Positions 34,646 to 42,838 of a DNA stretch of 64,000 nucleotides are shown piece after piece. Origin of the DNA: CANLBN01 sp050633825. GTDB lineage: Bacteria > Pseudomonadota > Gammaproteobacteria > Pseudomonadales > Cellvibrionaceae. The notes under the pieces are model-generated. The model saw only the letters and a program-made list of their open reading frames with translations. It ran no database searches and had not been told where the DNA came from. The translations under genes and the position numbers were made by a program. The stretch lies in contig JBOEHG010000011.1 of assembly GCA_050633825.1 (NCBI GenBank), forward strand, positions 97,487 through 161,486, read 5' to 3'. Position 1 is the stretch's first letter. Every line of letters starts with the position of its first letter.

Positions 34646-35899
34646 TTATTGGTAACCTTCCGGAAATGGGTCTGGTTCAATTAATTTAGAAGTATAAACA
34701 ACAGTCGCCTGACCATCTTTATTCCATTTTCCTACACGCGCTTTACTCCATAGATGGTGATTAGGATGCAACTTGACATAACCTTCAGGGGCCGTTGTTA
34801 ACTCAATTGTTCCCGTTCGTGATGCTTCTACCACTTTATCCACATCGAAAGAGCCTGCTTTTTCAACTGCTGCCTTCCATAACCAAGGACCTAAGTAAGC
34901 GGCTTGAGTCACATCTCCAATGACGCTATCTTCACCCCACATTTTCTTAAATGCAGAAACAAACGCTTTGTTATTAGGGTTATCCTGGCTTTGGAAATAT
35001 TTCATGATGGAGTAAAAGCCTTCTAAGTTTTCTCCACCAATACCTAACACTTCGTCTTCAGTAACTGAAATAGTTAACAGTGTTTGTTTATCCGCTGTAA
35101 TACCTGCCGCTTTTAACTGTTTAAACCAAGCAACATTACTACCACCAACCACTGCGGCATAAATAACATCAGGCTTTTTCAGACGAATTTTATTAATAAC
35201 CGAACCGAATTGTGTATTACCGAGTGGTTTATATTCCTCACCAACAACTTTTCCTCCTAATACTTTTTCAATATGCTTCCGGGCAATTTTCATTGAAGTT
35301 CGTGGCCAAATATAATCAGAGCCAATAAGGTAAAACGTTTTTGCCTTTTTTTCACGTGCGACCCAATTCAAGCCATCCAAAATTTGTTGCGTTGCTTCTT
35401 GTCCTGTATAAATAACATTTTTTGATTGCTCTAAGCCCTCATAAAAAGTCGGGTAGTAAAGAAGTCCATTTTCTTTTTCAAAAACAGGTAATACCGCTTT
35501 ACGAGAAGCTGATGTCCAAGCACCAAAAACAGCAGCTACTTTATCTTTTACTAATAACTTTTTACTTTTTTCAGCAAATGTTGGCCAATCACTTGCGCCA
35601 TCTTCTTGAATAATTTTTATTTGTCGCCCCAGAATTCCACCTGATTCATTAATTTGCTTAATAGCAAGTTTTTCTGCTTCTTGAGCCCCCGTTTCACTAA
35701 TCGCCATCGTACCCGTCAGTGAATGAAGGATGCCTACCGTCACTTCAGCATCAGTGACTGCCAAACCTGTAGTGTTGACTTCAGCGGAAACGCTGGCGCC
35801 AAAGATACCTAGACCAACAGAGATTGTCCCCGTTGTCGCTAGTACCGCTAACTTGTTTTTCAATAATGAAAGATAACTCTTTCTGTTAATGGTGTTCAT
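34646..35899 (-). CDS. urtA: Urea/short-chain amide substrate-binding protein
   Basis: The 417-aa periplasmic binding protein has a signal peptide ending near residue 39 (ASVSA-EV). The mature part starts VTVGILHSLTGTMAISETG, continues with WTSASRKAVLPVFEKENGLLYYPTFYEGLEQS, and ends PDPFPEGYQ. These are UrtA/FmdD features, including the Tyr-rich ligand loop. With fmdA and fmdB in the same operon, formamide or other short amides are as likely as urea to be the ligand; there are no urease genes in the window. The ATG lies at the edge of a 553-bp divergent spacer that holds nitrogen-regulation-like sites. Confidence 0.93.
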   Translation of the reverse strand: MNTINRKSYLSLLKNKLAVLATTGTISVGLGIFGASVSAEVNTTGLAVTDAEVTVGILHSLTGTMAISETGAQEAEKLAIKQINESGGILGRQIKIIQEDGASDWPTFAEKSKKLLVKDKVAAVFGAWTSASRKAVLPVFEKENGLLYYPTFYEGLEQSKNVIYTGQEATQQILDGLNWVAREKKAKTFYLIGSDYIWPRTSMKIARKHIEKVLGGKVVGEEYKPLGNTQFGSVINKIRLKKPDVIYAAVVGGSNVAWFKQLKAAGITADKQTLLTISVTEDEVLGIGGENLEGFYSIMKYFQSQDNPNNKAFVSAFKKMWGEDSVIGDVTQAAYLGPWLWKAAVEKAGSFDVDKVVEASRTGTIELTTAPEGYVKLHPNHHLWSKARVGKWNKDGQATVVYTSKLIEPDPFPEGYQ

Positions 35900-36038
35900 A
35901 ATGAATCCCCGCTTAGCGTTTTACCTGAACATTCAGGCTTAATTTAATTTCAGCGGGTTCATTATGCTATTGAGAATGTTAAGAAGGAATTCGCTTATAT
36001 GAGCATAATTGTACGTAGTAGCGCGCATATTACTGAGA

Positions 36039-36067
36039 CATGAAAAATAAATCCTTTATTTTTCATG
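36039..36067. repeat. Perfect AT-rich palindrome, 13-bp arms
   Basis: CATGAAAAATAAA (36039-36051), the 3-base spacer TCC, then the exact complement (36055-36067) form a 29-bp inverted repeat about 140 bp upstream of urtA. Only two G/C pairs lie in each arm. It could be an operator, a cruciform-prone element or a weak minus-strand hairpin. It is not a standard terminator, because neither strand has a GC-rich stem. Confidence 0.7.
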
Positions 36068-36259
36068 AACTTATTTTTTTAAAAATAATTAATTAGAAAA
36101 ACATCAGCAAATTTTCTTACTGATATACGCAATTTTACTCATCCCAATAGATATCAAAGGGTGCTAACGTTAAACCCACTCTAGTTGTGTGTAGTAGAAA
36201 AAGTTCGCTAAATGACTAAAACCACATTAGGCCTAGCCGTATTGTTTCGAAAGAAAATA

Positions 36260-36276
36260 CGCACCATTTTGGTACT
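36260..36276. promoter_or_regulatory. NtrC-box-like enhancer site
   Basis: CGCACCATTTTGGTACT matches the enterobacterial NtrC consensus (TGCACCA-W3-TGGTGCA) at 14 of 17 positions, by direct comparison. Its centre is about 105 bp upstream of the -12 element at 36359-36374, a usual enhancer distance. It could serve the permease-kinase operon and possibly urtA on the other side. Confidence 0.5.
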
Positions 36277-36358
36277 TAACGAAAGTAAAGGTTGAGAAAT
36301 GGGCACAAATATCAATTTTACAGCTTACAAAAGCATAAAATTAATGTAATCAGTAGAG

Positions 36359-36374
36359 TGGCATTAATATCGCA
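36359..36374 (+). promoter_or_regulatory. Candidate sigma-54 (-24/-12) promoter
   Basis: TGGCATTAATATCGCA has TGGCA, exactly 10 bases between the GG and GC, and GCA, as in the consensus TGGCAC-N5-TTGCA. The -12 side reads TCGC instead of TTGC. It lies about 80 bp upstream of the permease-kinase start and downstream of the NtrC-like site. Confidence 0.45.
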
Positions 36375-36452
36375 TAAAGCATCTCGTGTATTTTTGCGAT
36401 ACTTATATCTTTATAAAATAAGAGCTATTTTAAGCCTTTATGATAGATAGAT

Positions 36453-39400
36453 TTGTCCAAAAATAATAATGTAGAAAAATACAGTAGTACAACGAGAACC
36501 GATGTGAACGCCAAACAAAATATTTTTAGAGTAAGGCGTAGTTATAATCAGTGGGTGAACAATCAAACCTTAGAAGATTATGCCTTACGATTTACCGCTA
36601 AACGCGCTCGCAAATGGTCTTTGAGTAGAGTTGCTAATACCGCGCTAGGCGCCATTTCTTTTCTAGCATTAGAAGCCATAGGTGGTGCTATCACTATAAG
36701 CTATGGTTTTGATAATGCCTCTATTGCCATATTGGTTGTAGGCTTAATTATTTTTCTTGCCGGAATACCTATTTGTTATTATGCCGCAAAGTACGGTGTT
36801 GATATTGATCTTCTCACTCGCGGAGCCGGCTTTGGGTATATAGGATCGACGGCAACATCTTTAATCTATGCCTCTTTTACTTTTATATTCTTTGCATTAG
36901 AAGCAGCCATCATGGCAATGGCTCTTAAATTATTATTTTCTATTCCCCTGAGCATTGGTTACATTATTTGCTCTGTCATTGTTATTCCATTAGTGACTCA
37001 TGGGATAACCTTTATCAGTCGATTTCAATTATGGACTCAGCCTCTATGGGTCATTCTACAAATACTACCCTTTGTCTTCATTTTAACTTATGACTCAGGT
37101 GCAATCACAGGATGGCAAAATTTTTCTGGTGTCGACAATAAAAACCCTGAGGCAATTAGCCTTATTTATTTTGGCGCAGCTGCCGCTGTTTTATTTTCTT
37201 TAATTGCTCAAATTGGTGAGCAAGTTGACTTCCTTCGATTTTTACCTGAAAAACGTGATGATAATCAATTTCGCTGGTGGCTAGCCATGATAGCTGCAGG
37301 ACCTGGCTGGGTCATCATTGGAGTATTGAAAATATTTGCCGGCTCACTTCTAGCTTATATTGCATTTAATAATGGTGCAGATGCAATAGAAGCTTCTGAT
37401 CCTACTAATATGTATATGATTGCCTTTCAATATATGACCAACCATCCCCAATCGGCATTATTAATCAGTGGTATTTTTGTTATTCTTTCACAACTCAAAA
37501 TCAATGTGACCAATGCCTATGCAGGCTCTATTGCATGGTCAAATTTTTTCTCACGATTAACGCACAGTCACCCCGGCAGGGTCGTTTGGCTTGTCTTCAA
37601 TGTCATTATTGCATTATTGTTAATGGAAATTGGAGTGTATCAAGCCTTTGAGCAAACTCTAGGTGCTTACGCGATTGTTGCTGTCAGTTGGGTCAGCACA
37701 TTAGTAGCCGATTTAGTCATTAACAAACCTTTAAAACTCAGCCCAAAACATATTGAATTTAGAAGAGCTTACTTGCACGACATTAACCCTGTTGGCGTGG
37801 GTTCTATGATCATTTCTTCAGCACTAGGTGTTATTTTTTATATTGGCGTATTTGGCGAAGAATTAAAAGCAGTCGCTCATTTTGTGACAATTTTATCTGC
37901 TTTCATATTAGCGCCGACGATTGCCTTCATAACCAAAGGTAAGTTTTACCTTGCTCGGGCTGAAGACAATGATTTTTTTGAACAACAAGAAATTGAATGC
38001 TGCATTTGCCAAAATCACTATGAAAAAGAAGATATCGCCTTTTGCCCTGCTTACGATGGTCCTATATGTTCATTATGTTGTTCTTTGGATGCCCGCTGCC
38101 AGGACATGTGTAAGCAAACAAAGAAAATATATGAGCAGATTCTCGATTTTTTTGAAGCTGTGCTTCCATATAAAATAGCATCCTCATTAAATACTAGGCT
38201 TATTCGTTTTGGTTTACTTGCGATTATAATATCGAGCATTATAGGGGCACTACTCGCAATTTCTTATATTAATGCACAAACTGGAAACACCATCAATGAC
38301 TCCCAAATGGCGAACCTACTTTGGCGTGTATTTTTGATATTGATTATTGTAGTCGGGGTCATTTCGTGGTTATTTGTATTAGCACACGAAAGCCGACATG
38401 TTGCTCAAGAAGAATCACAACGACAAAATAAATTACTTATCAAGGAAATTGAAGCACATCAAGAAACCGATAAAGAATTACAACGCGCAAAAGAGAGGGC
38501 TGAGGCCGCTAACAATGCCAAAAGTCGTTATTTAACCGGTATAAGCCATGAACTACGCACACCATTAAATTCTATACTGGGCTATGCCCAATTATTAGAA
38601 ATAGACGATGGAATCGCTTTAGAGAAGCGCTCTAAAATATCGGTTATAAAACGAAGCGGCGAACACCTAGGAAACTTAATAGAAGGCTTACTGGATATCT
38701 CTAAAATAGAAGCTGGACGCTTGGATATTATTAGAGACCAGGTGCGTATATCATCACTATTTGACCAAATTGTTTATATGTTTCACTTACAAGCCCAAGA
38801 AAAAGGTTTGAAATTTATCTATGAATGTATTAATCCACTACCGGAGTTTGTCACAACTGATGAAAAAAGATTACGGCAGATATTGATCAATTTGTTATCT
38901 AATGCAATTAAATTCACACCGGAGGGTGAGGTATCCCTCACTATAAAATATAGAAATCAGGTGGCAGAAATTCAGGTTAAAGATTCAGGAATAGGCATAC
39001 CTGAAAGTGAGATGGAAAGAATTTTTAAACCATTTGAACGAATTACAAATGCCGATGCCCCTCCCATACCAGGCACTGGTTTGGGCTTAACAATCACTCA
39101 ACTCTTAACGGATATTATGGGTGGAGATATTCAAGTTAGAAATAACCCAGACAAAGGGACAACATTTACCGTCTCATTAATGCTGTCAGATATTATCTCA
39201 CCAGAAAGCATTAAAGATCCCCTACCCTCCCTTAAAGTACACGGTTACGAAGGAGATAAGAGGATCATTATGGTTGTGGACGATGATCCAAATCATAGAG
39301 CTTTAATAAAAGATATCTTGTCGCCTCTAGGGTTTATTCTCCTCGAGGCGACATCAGGGGATAAGTGCTTAGAAGCATATGACATACATAAGCCTGATTT

Positions 39401-39884
39401 ATATCTACTCGACATCTCAATGCCTGGGGAAAATGGTTGGCAAGTGGCAGAAAAACTACGCCAAAGAGATTATCAAAAGCCTATTATTATTGTCTCGGCT
39501 AATGCGAATGAAACAGATCAAACTAATTTACACCCCAATGTAGTCAACGACTATATTATCAAGCCAATTCAAATAGAAACGCTTATAGACAAATTAGGTA
39601 GCTGGCTCGCTATAGAGTGGCTATATGAAAGCGTTAATTATGACGAGCAGAATAATAATTTAATTAACAGCCTTAATCTAACTGGTTTTCCTACAGAAGA
39701 AATTATAAATGAACTTATCGCTTTGGCCGAAATAGGACATATGACTGAGCTAAAAAGGAAAATAAAAGAAATTGGACAACAAGGAAAAGCCGCTGAAGAG
39801 TTTGTCACTCAGATGCAAACGTGGTTACAGGAAGTTCGCTTCGACAAAATAGTAGACTCTTTGAGAAAACAAAATTATGAATGA
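36453..39884 (+). CDS. NCS1 permease fused to hybrid histidine kinase
   Basis: The 1143-aa protein is a transporter-sensor fusion. Residues about 30-500 are a complete NCS1 (nucleobase/allantoin:cation symporter) domain, starting NQTLEDYALRFTAKRARKWS. Residues about 515-553 carry nine cysteines (ECCICQ, FCP, ICSLCC, RCQDMC), possibly a metal or redox site. Two membrane helices (about 587-607 and 623-646) and a helical linker lead to a HisKA domain with phospho-acceptor His699 (SHELRTPLNS). An HATPase domain (DSGIGIPESEM, GTGLGLT) and a receiver with Asp943 and phospho-acceptor Asp987 follow, then a helical tail of about 85 residues. The first start is TTG at 36453, without a strong ribosome-binding site; a GTG 13 codons later is possible. 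It overlaps the response-regulator gene by 8 bp. The design recalls CbrA, which uses an SLC5 transporter instead. The ligand is probably a purine, allantoin, urea or amide (inference). Confidence 0.92.
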   Translation: MSKNNNVEKYSSTTRTDVNAKQNIFRVRRSYNQWVNNQTLEDYALRFTAKRARKWSLSRVANTALGAISFLALEAIGGAITISYGFDNASIAILVVGLIIFLAGIPICYYAAKYGVDIDLLTRGAGFGYIGSTATSLIYASFTFIFFALEAAIMAMALKLLFSIPLSIGYIICSVIVIPLVTHGITFISRFQLWTQPLWVILQILPFVFILTYDSGAITGWQNFSGVDNKNPEAISLIYFGAAAAVLFSLIAQIGEQVDFLRFLPEKRDDNQFRWWLAMIAAGPGWVIIGVLKIFAGSLLAYIAFNNGADAIEASDPTNMYMIAFQYMTNHPQSALLISGIFVILSQLKINVTNAYAGSIAWSNFFSRLTHSHPGRVVWLVFNVIIALLLMEIGVYQAFEQTLGAYAIVAVSWVSTLVADLVINKPLKLSPKHIEFRRAYLHDINPVGVGSMIISSALGVIFYIGVFGEELKAVAHFVTILSAFILAPTIAFITKGKFYLARAEDNDFFEQQEIECCICQNHYEKEDIAFCPAYDGPICSLCCSLDARCQDMCKQTKKIYEQILDFFEAVLPYKIASSLNTRLIRFGLLAIIISSIIGALLAISYINAQTGNTINDSQMANLLWRVFLILIIVVGVISWLFVLAHESRHVAQEESQRQNKLLIKEIEAHQETDKELQRAKERAEAANNAKSRYLTGISHELRTPLNSILGYAQLLEIDDGIALEKRSKISVIKRSGEHLGNLIEGLLDISKIEAGRLDIIRDQVRISSLFDQIVYMFHLQAQEKGLKFIYECINPLPEFVTTDEKRLRQILINLLSNAIKFTPEGEVSLTIKYRNQVAEIQVKDSGIGIPESEMERIFKPFERITNADAPPIPGTGLGLTITQLLTDIMGGDIQVRNNPDKGTTFTVSLMLSDIISPESIKDPLPSLKVHGYEGDKRIIMVVDDDPNHRALIKDILSPLGFILLEATSGDKCLEAYDIHKPDLYLLDISMPGENGWQVAEKLRQRDYQKPIIIVSANANETDQTNLHPNVVNDYIIKPIQIETLIDKLGSWLAIEWLYESVNYDEQNNNLINSLNLTGFPTEEIINELIALAEIGHMTELKRKIKEIGQQGKAAEEFVTQMQTWLQEVRFDKIVDSLRKQNYE

Positions 39885-40791
39885 TGAAAAAGATTTGGTA
39901 TTAATCGTCGATGATTCGCCAGAAACACTAAGCTTGCTGAATGAAACACTGGAGAATGAAGGCATGGAAACACTGGTTGCTCTAGAAGGTAATCAAGCAA
40001 TCTCTATTGCCAAAAAAATGATCCCAGACATTATCTTACTCGATGCTATTATGCCAACAATGAGCGGCTTTGAGGTGTGCCGACACTTAAAGGAAAATGC
40101 TGAATTACGCTCTATTCCTGTTATTTTTATGACCGGACTTAGTGATACTGAAAATGTTGTCAAAGGTTTTGATGTTGGTGGTATTGATTATGTTACCAAG
40201 CCAATTGTTAACTCCGAATTAATTGCACGTATGCGGGTACATCTAGCCAATAGCCGTGTCGCATTAAGCGCGCAGTCTGCATTAGATCTTGCTGGCCAGT
40301 ATATCTTTGCTGTTAACCAAGAAGGGGAAACACAATGGTCAACACCTCAAGTCAATCAATTATTAGAGAAAGCCAACAATGGTGAAAGCTGGCTAAGCAA
40401 TAAACTGACAACGGAACTAGAAGATTGGCTTAAGCATAAACCTAGCATGGGAATGGGCGTAACAATTCATTCTCCCAAACAAGATTTAAAGGTATATTTT
40501 TTAGGGAAAGCAAACGCTAATGAATACCTGTTACGCTTGGTCGATAAAGACTCACCCAATGAGGCATTACTGCTTAAAAATAATTTACAGGTAACAGCAA
40601 GAGAGGCTGAAGTATTGCTATGGATAGCCAAAGGAAAAACTAATCGAGAGATAGGGCAAATATTAGGCACAAGCCCAAGAACAATCAATAAGCATTCCGA
40701 AAAGATTTATAAAAAACTAGCCGTTGAAAATAGAACAGCAGCAGCGGCAAAGGCTCTCGATTACCTCAACCAACAACTCATTCATGAATAA
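39877..40791 (+). CDS. LuxR-type response regulator, partner of the permease-kinase
   Basis: The 304-aa protein has a receiver domain (about 5-120; DD at 11-12, phospho-acceptor Asp56 in LLDAIMP, Lys in YVTKPI) and a C-terminal LuxR helix-turn-helix (about 230-295). The HTH reads LTAREAEVLLWIAKGKTNREIG and GTSPRTINKHSEKIYKKL. The middle segment (about 135-215; QYIFAVNQEGETQWSTPQVNQLL) looks PAS-like, unusual in NarL-type regulators. The 8-bp overlap with the kinase gene argues strongly for a cognate pair. Likely targets are the neighbouring urt-fmd operon and its own promoter (inference). Confidence 0.93.
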   Translation: MNDEKDLVLIVDDSPETLSLLNETLENEGMETLVALEGNQAISIAKKMIPDIILLDAIMPTMSGFEVCRHLKENAELRSIPVIFMTGLSDTENVVKGFDVGGIDYVTKPIVNSELIARMRVHLANSRVALSAQSALDLAGQYIFAVNQEGETQWSTPQVNQLLEKANNGESWLSNKLTTELEDWLKHKPSMGMGVTIHSPKQDLKVYFLGKANANEYLLRLVDKDSPNEALLLKNNLQVTAREAEVLLWIAKGKTNREIGQILGTSPRTINKHSEKIYKKLAVENRTAAAAKALDYLNQQLIHE

Positions 40792-41674
40792 CAGCTGTTA
40801 AAGCTTGTTGTAATTCCGGGTATTGAAAGCGAAATTGATTGTCTAACAACTTTTTAGGGTAAACTTTTTGCCCTTCTAGCAATAACTCTGAGGACTCGCC
40901 AAATAAAATCTTTACTGCCTTCTCAGGCATAGGCAATAAAGCGGGACGATGTAAAACTCTTGCTAGTTTTTGAGAAAACACTTTATTCGTTACGGGATTG
41001 GGAGCTGTCGCATTAACAGGCCCAGAAATAGACTGATTATCTAGTAAATGAAGTAACAAATTAACCATATCATCGAGATGTATCCATGAGAACCATTGAC
41101 TCCCGTTGGCAATCGGACCACCCAAACCCACTTTAAATGGCATCAGCATTCGCTTAAGAGCACCCCCATGAGCAGCAAGGACAACACCTGTTCGTACTAA
41201 ACAAACACGTAAATCTAAATTCATTGCTTGCTTGGCTGCAGATTCCCATGCCACACAAAGGTCACTAGAAAAACAAGGCCTTGGCTTTGCTGTTTCATCT
41301 AAGCGATCGCCTTCTGGATAATTACCGTAGTACCCTATTGCAGACCCATTAATAAAGACCTCTGGTTTTTTTTCACATTGCGCAATCCACTCAACCACAT
41401 CCAATGTAAAATCGATACGACTTTCTTTTAAAGTTCGCTTTCGTTTATCCGTCCAACGTTTATCAATAATAGGTTCCCCTGCGAGATTAATGACAGCATT
41501 CGCTTCTATACCTGCATCACCAATAGAACCAATTAAACTAACTTTACCATCAAACAAACGTTTCGTTTTTTTAAAATTTCGCGAAAGTAATGTGACTTGA
41601 TCGCCTCGTGCTAATAACGCCTGAACCAAGGGAACACCAATAAAACCTGTACCACCTGTAATCAATATATGCAT
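40778..41674 (-). CDS. TIGR01777 family NAD(P)-binding epimerase-like protein
   Basis: The 298-aa protein is a YfcH/SulA-type member of the extended SDR superfamily. ITGGTGFIGVPLVQALL is the nucleotide-binding start and VINLAGEPIIDKRWTDKRKR is the TIGR01777 hallmark. GSAIGYYG contains the catalytic Tyr region and PVNATAPNPVTNKVF is conserved near the C-terminus. The biological role of the family is not established. It converges on the response regulator and the two coding ends overlap by 14 bp. Confidence 0.9.
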   Translation of the reverse strand: MHILITGGTGFIGVPLVQALLARGDQVTLLSRNFKKTKRLFDGKVSLIGSIGDAGIEANAVINLAGEPIIDKRWTDKRKRTLKESRIDFTLDVVEWIAQCEKKPEVFINGSAIGYYGNYPEGDRLDETAKPRPCFSSDLCVAWESAAKQAMNLDLRVCLVRTGVVLAAHGGALKRMLMPFKVGLGGPIANGSQWFSWIHLDDMVNLLLHLLDNQSISGPVNATAPNPVTNKVFSQKLARVLHRPALLPMPEKAVKILFGESSELLLEGQKVYPKKLLDNQFRFQYPELQQALTAVIHE

Positions 41675-41749
41675 GTATACTTTTTATCCGTCTGCGTTAT
41701 TTTTATTTTAAAGTATTACGACTATTCTATCTATAAATAAACATCAATT

Positions 41750-42820
41750 TTATTTTTGAGGCCAAAGCAAAGCTGCACCCCTAACACCAGATGAATCACC
41801 ATGATGCGCTTTTACTAATGGTGTCATCAAATCAGTATCTGAAAAAATATACTTATCCCATCGACTTATTACCTCGTCATATAGCGCATTTATATTACTC
41901 ATACCACCACCGAGGACTATTACATCAGGATCTATAATATTAATGACTTGCGAAAGGCTTTTAGCCAAGCGTTCACAATAACGGCCTAAACACTTACCAG
42001 CCAAAACATCACCCATTTCTACAAGTTGGATGATTTCTTCAGATGAAATTAATTCACCGCTCAATCGTTGGAAATCAAGCGCAAAACCACTCCCAGAAAT
42101 CCAAGTTTCTAAGCACCCACGTTTTCCGCAATAACATAAAGGACCGGGGTATTCATTTTCATCCATTGTTTCTGCTGAGTAATTAACCGACTGTTTTTTT
42201 TGATAAATCGATGATACTTCGGCCTTACCATAACGATCAAAGAACTCGTTATTTAAAGATTGCTTATTATTCAATATACGGGGGAAAGGTAAAGGATTAT
42301 GCCCCCATTCACCCGCAATACCATTTGGGCCCGACACTAGTGACCCATCAACAACAAGACCTCCACCACAACCAGTGCCGATAATGACGCCAAATACTGT
42401 TGAATAAGTTGTAGCGGCACCATCTATAGATTCAGATAATGCAAAGCAGTTGGCATCATTTTCTATTTTTATTTCGCGCCCTAGCGCTTCTTGCAAATCT
42501 TTTTTAAATGGCTGACCGTTAATCCAAGTAGAATTTGAGTTTTTTACTGTCTCACTACTTCGATTACTACTATTTCGATTACCAACACTTCGATTAATAG
42601 AACCGGGAATACCAATGCCTACTGTTGCGGTTATATTAAGAGTGCGTTCAGTCTGTTCCACTAATGACCTGATTGTATCAACGGTACTGTGGTAATTATT
42701 CTGGGGGGAGGTAACGCGCTGCCGATAGCGTTCACGACGTTCATTATCGAGGCAAATAATTTCTGTTTTAGTACCGCCGAGATCTATACCAATGTTCACA
42801 TGTATTATTGTTGTAGGCAA
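41750..42820 (-). CDS. ROK family sugar kinase (Mak/fructokinase-like) with insertions
   Basis: The 356-aa protein is a ROK kinase. GIDLGGTKTEIICLD is the phosphate loop, IENDANCFALSESIDG holds the catalytic Asp, and GVIIGTGCGGGLVVDG follows. CYCGKRGCLE is the zinc-binding motif. It resembles E. coli Mak (302 aa), which phosphorylates fructose, but is about 50 residues longer. Two insertions account for this: an Asn/Arg/Ser repeat at about residues 75-95, and an Asn/Gln/Ser-rich stretch before the zinc site at about 190-230. The first start is TTG at 42820; GTG at 42799 is an alternative that begins directly before GIDLGG. Neither has a clear ribosome-binding site. Substrate is inferred only. 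Confidence 0.85.
   Translation of the reverse strand: MPTTIIHVNIGIDLGGTKTEIICLDNERRERYRQRVTSPQNNYHSTVDTIRSLVEQTERTLNITATVGIGIPGSINRSVGNRNSSNRSSETVKNSNSTWINGQPFKKDLQEALGREIKIENDANCFALSESIDGAATTYSTVFGVIIGTGCGGGLVVDGSLVSGPNGIAGEWGHNPLPFPRILNNKQSLNNEFFDRYGKAEVSSIYQKKQSVNYSAETMDENEYPGPLCYCGKRGCLETWISGSGFALDFQRLSGELISSEEIIQLVEMGDVLAGKCLGRYCERLAKSLSQVINIIDPDVIVLGGGMSNINALYDEVISRWDKYIFSDTDLMTPLVKAHHGDSSGVRGAALLWPQK
42559..42596. repeat. Short tandem repeat inside the ROK kinase gene
   Basis: TTCGATTA occurs at 42559, 42574 and 42589, an exact 15-bp period. On the coding strand this gives the degenerate pentapeptide series NRSVG, NRNSS, NRSSE. The unit length is a multiple of three, so expansion or contraction would keep the frame. 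Confidence 0.8.
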
Positions 42821-42838
42821 GTGTTGTGAGTAAGTGGA

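Larger units (their letters stand above)
35900..36452. other. Divergent regulatory spacer between urtA and the permease-kinase gene
   Basis: These 553 AT-rich bases contain no gene that I can support. They hold a perfect palindrome, an NtrC-box-like site and a -24/-12 type promoter facing right, each listed separately. I looked for a -24/-12 promoter facing urtA and found no good one. The best GG-N10-GC on the minus strand (near 36160-36180) lacks the other conserved bases. Confidence 0.7.

Noticed and set aside
36150..36182. Minus-strand GG-N10-GC as a sigma-54 promoter for urtA
   Set aside because: Only the invariant dinucleotides match; the TGGCAC and TTGC contexts are absent.
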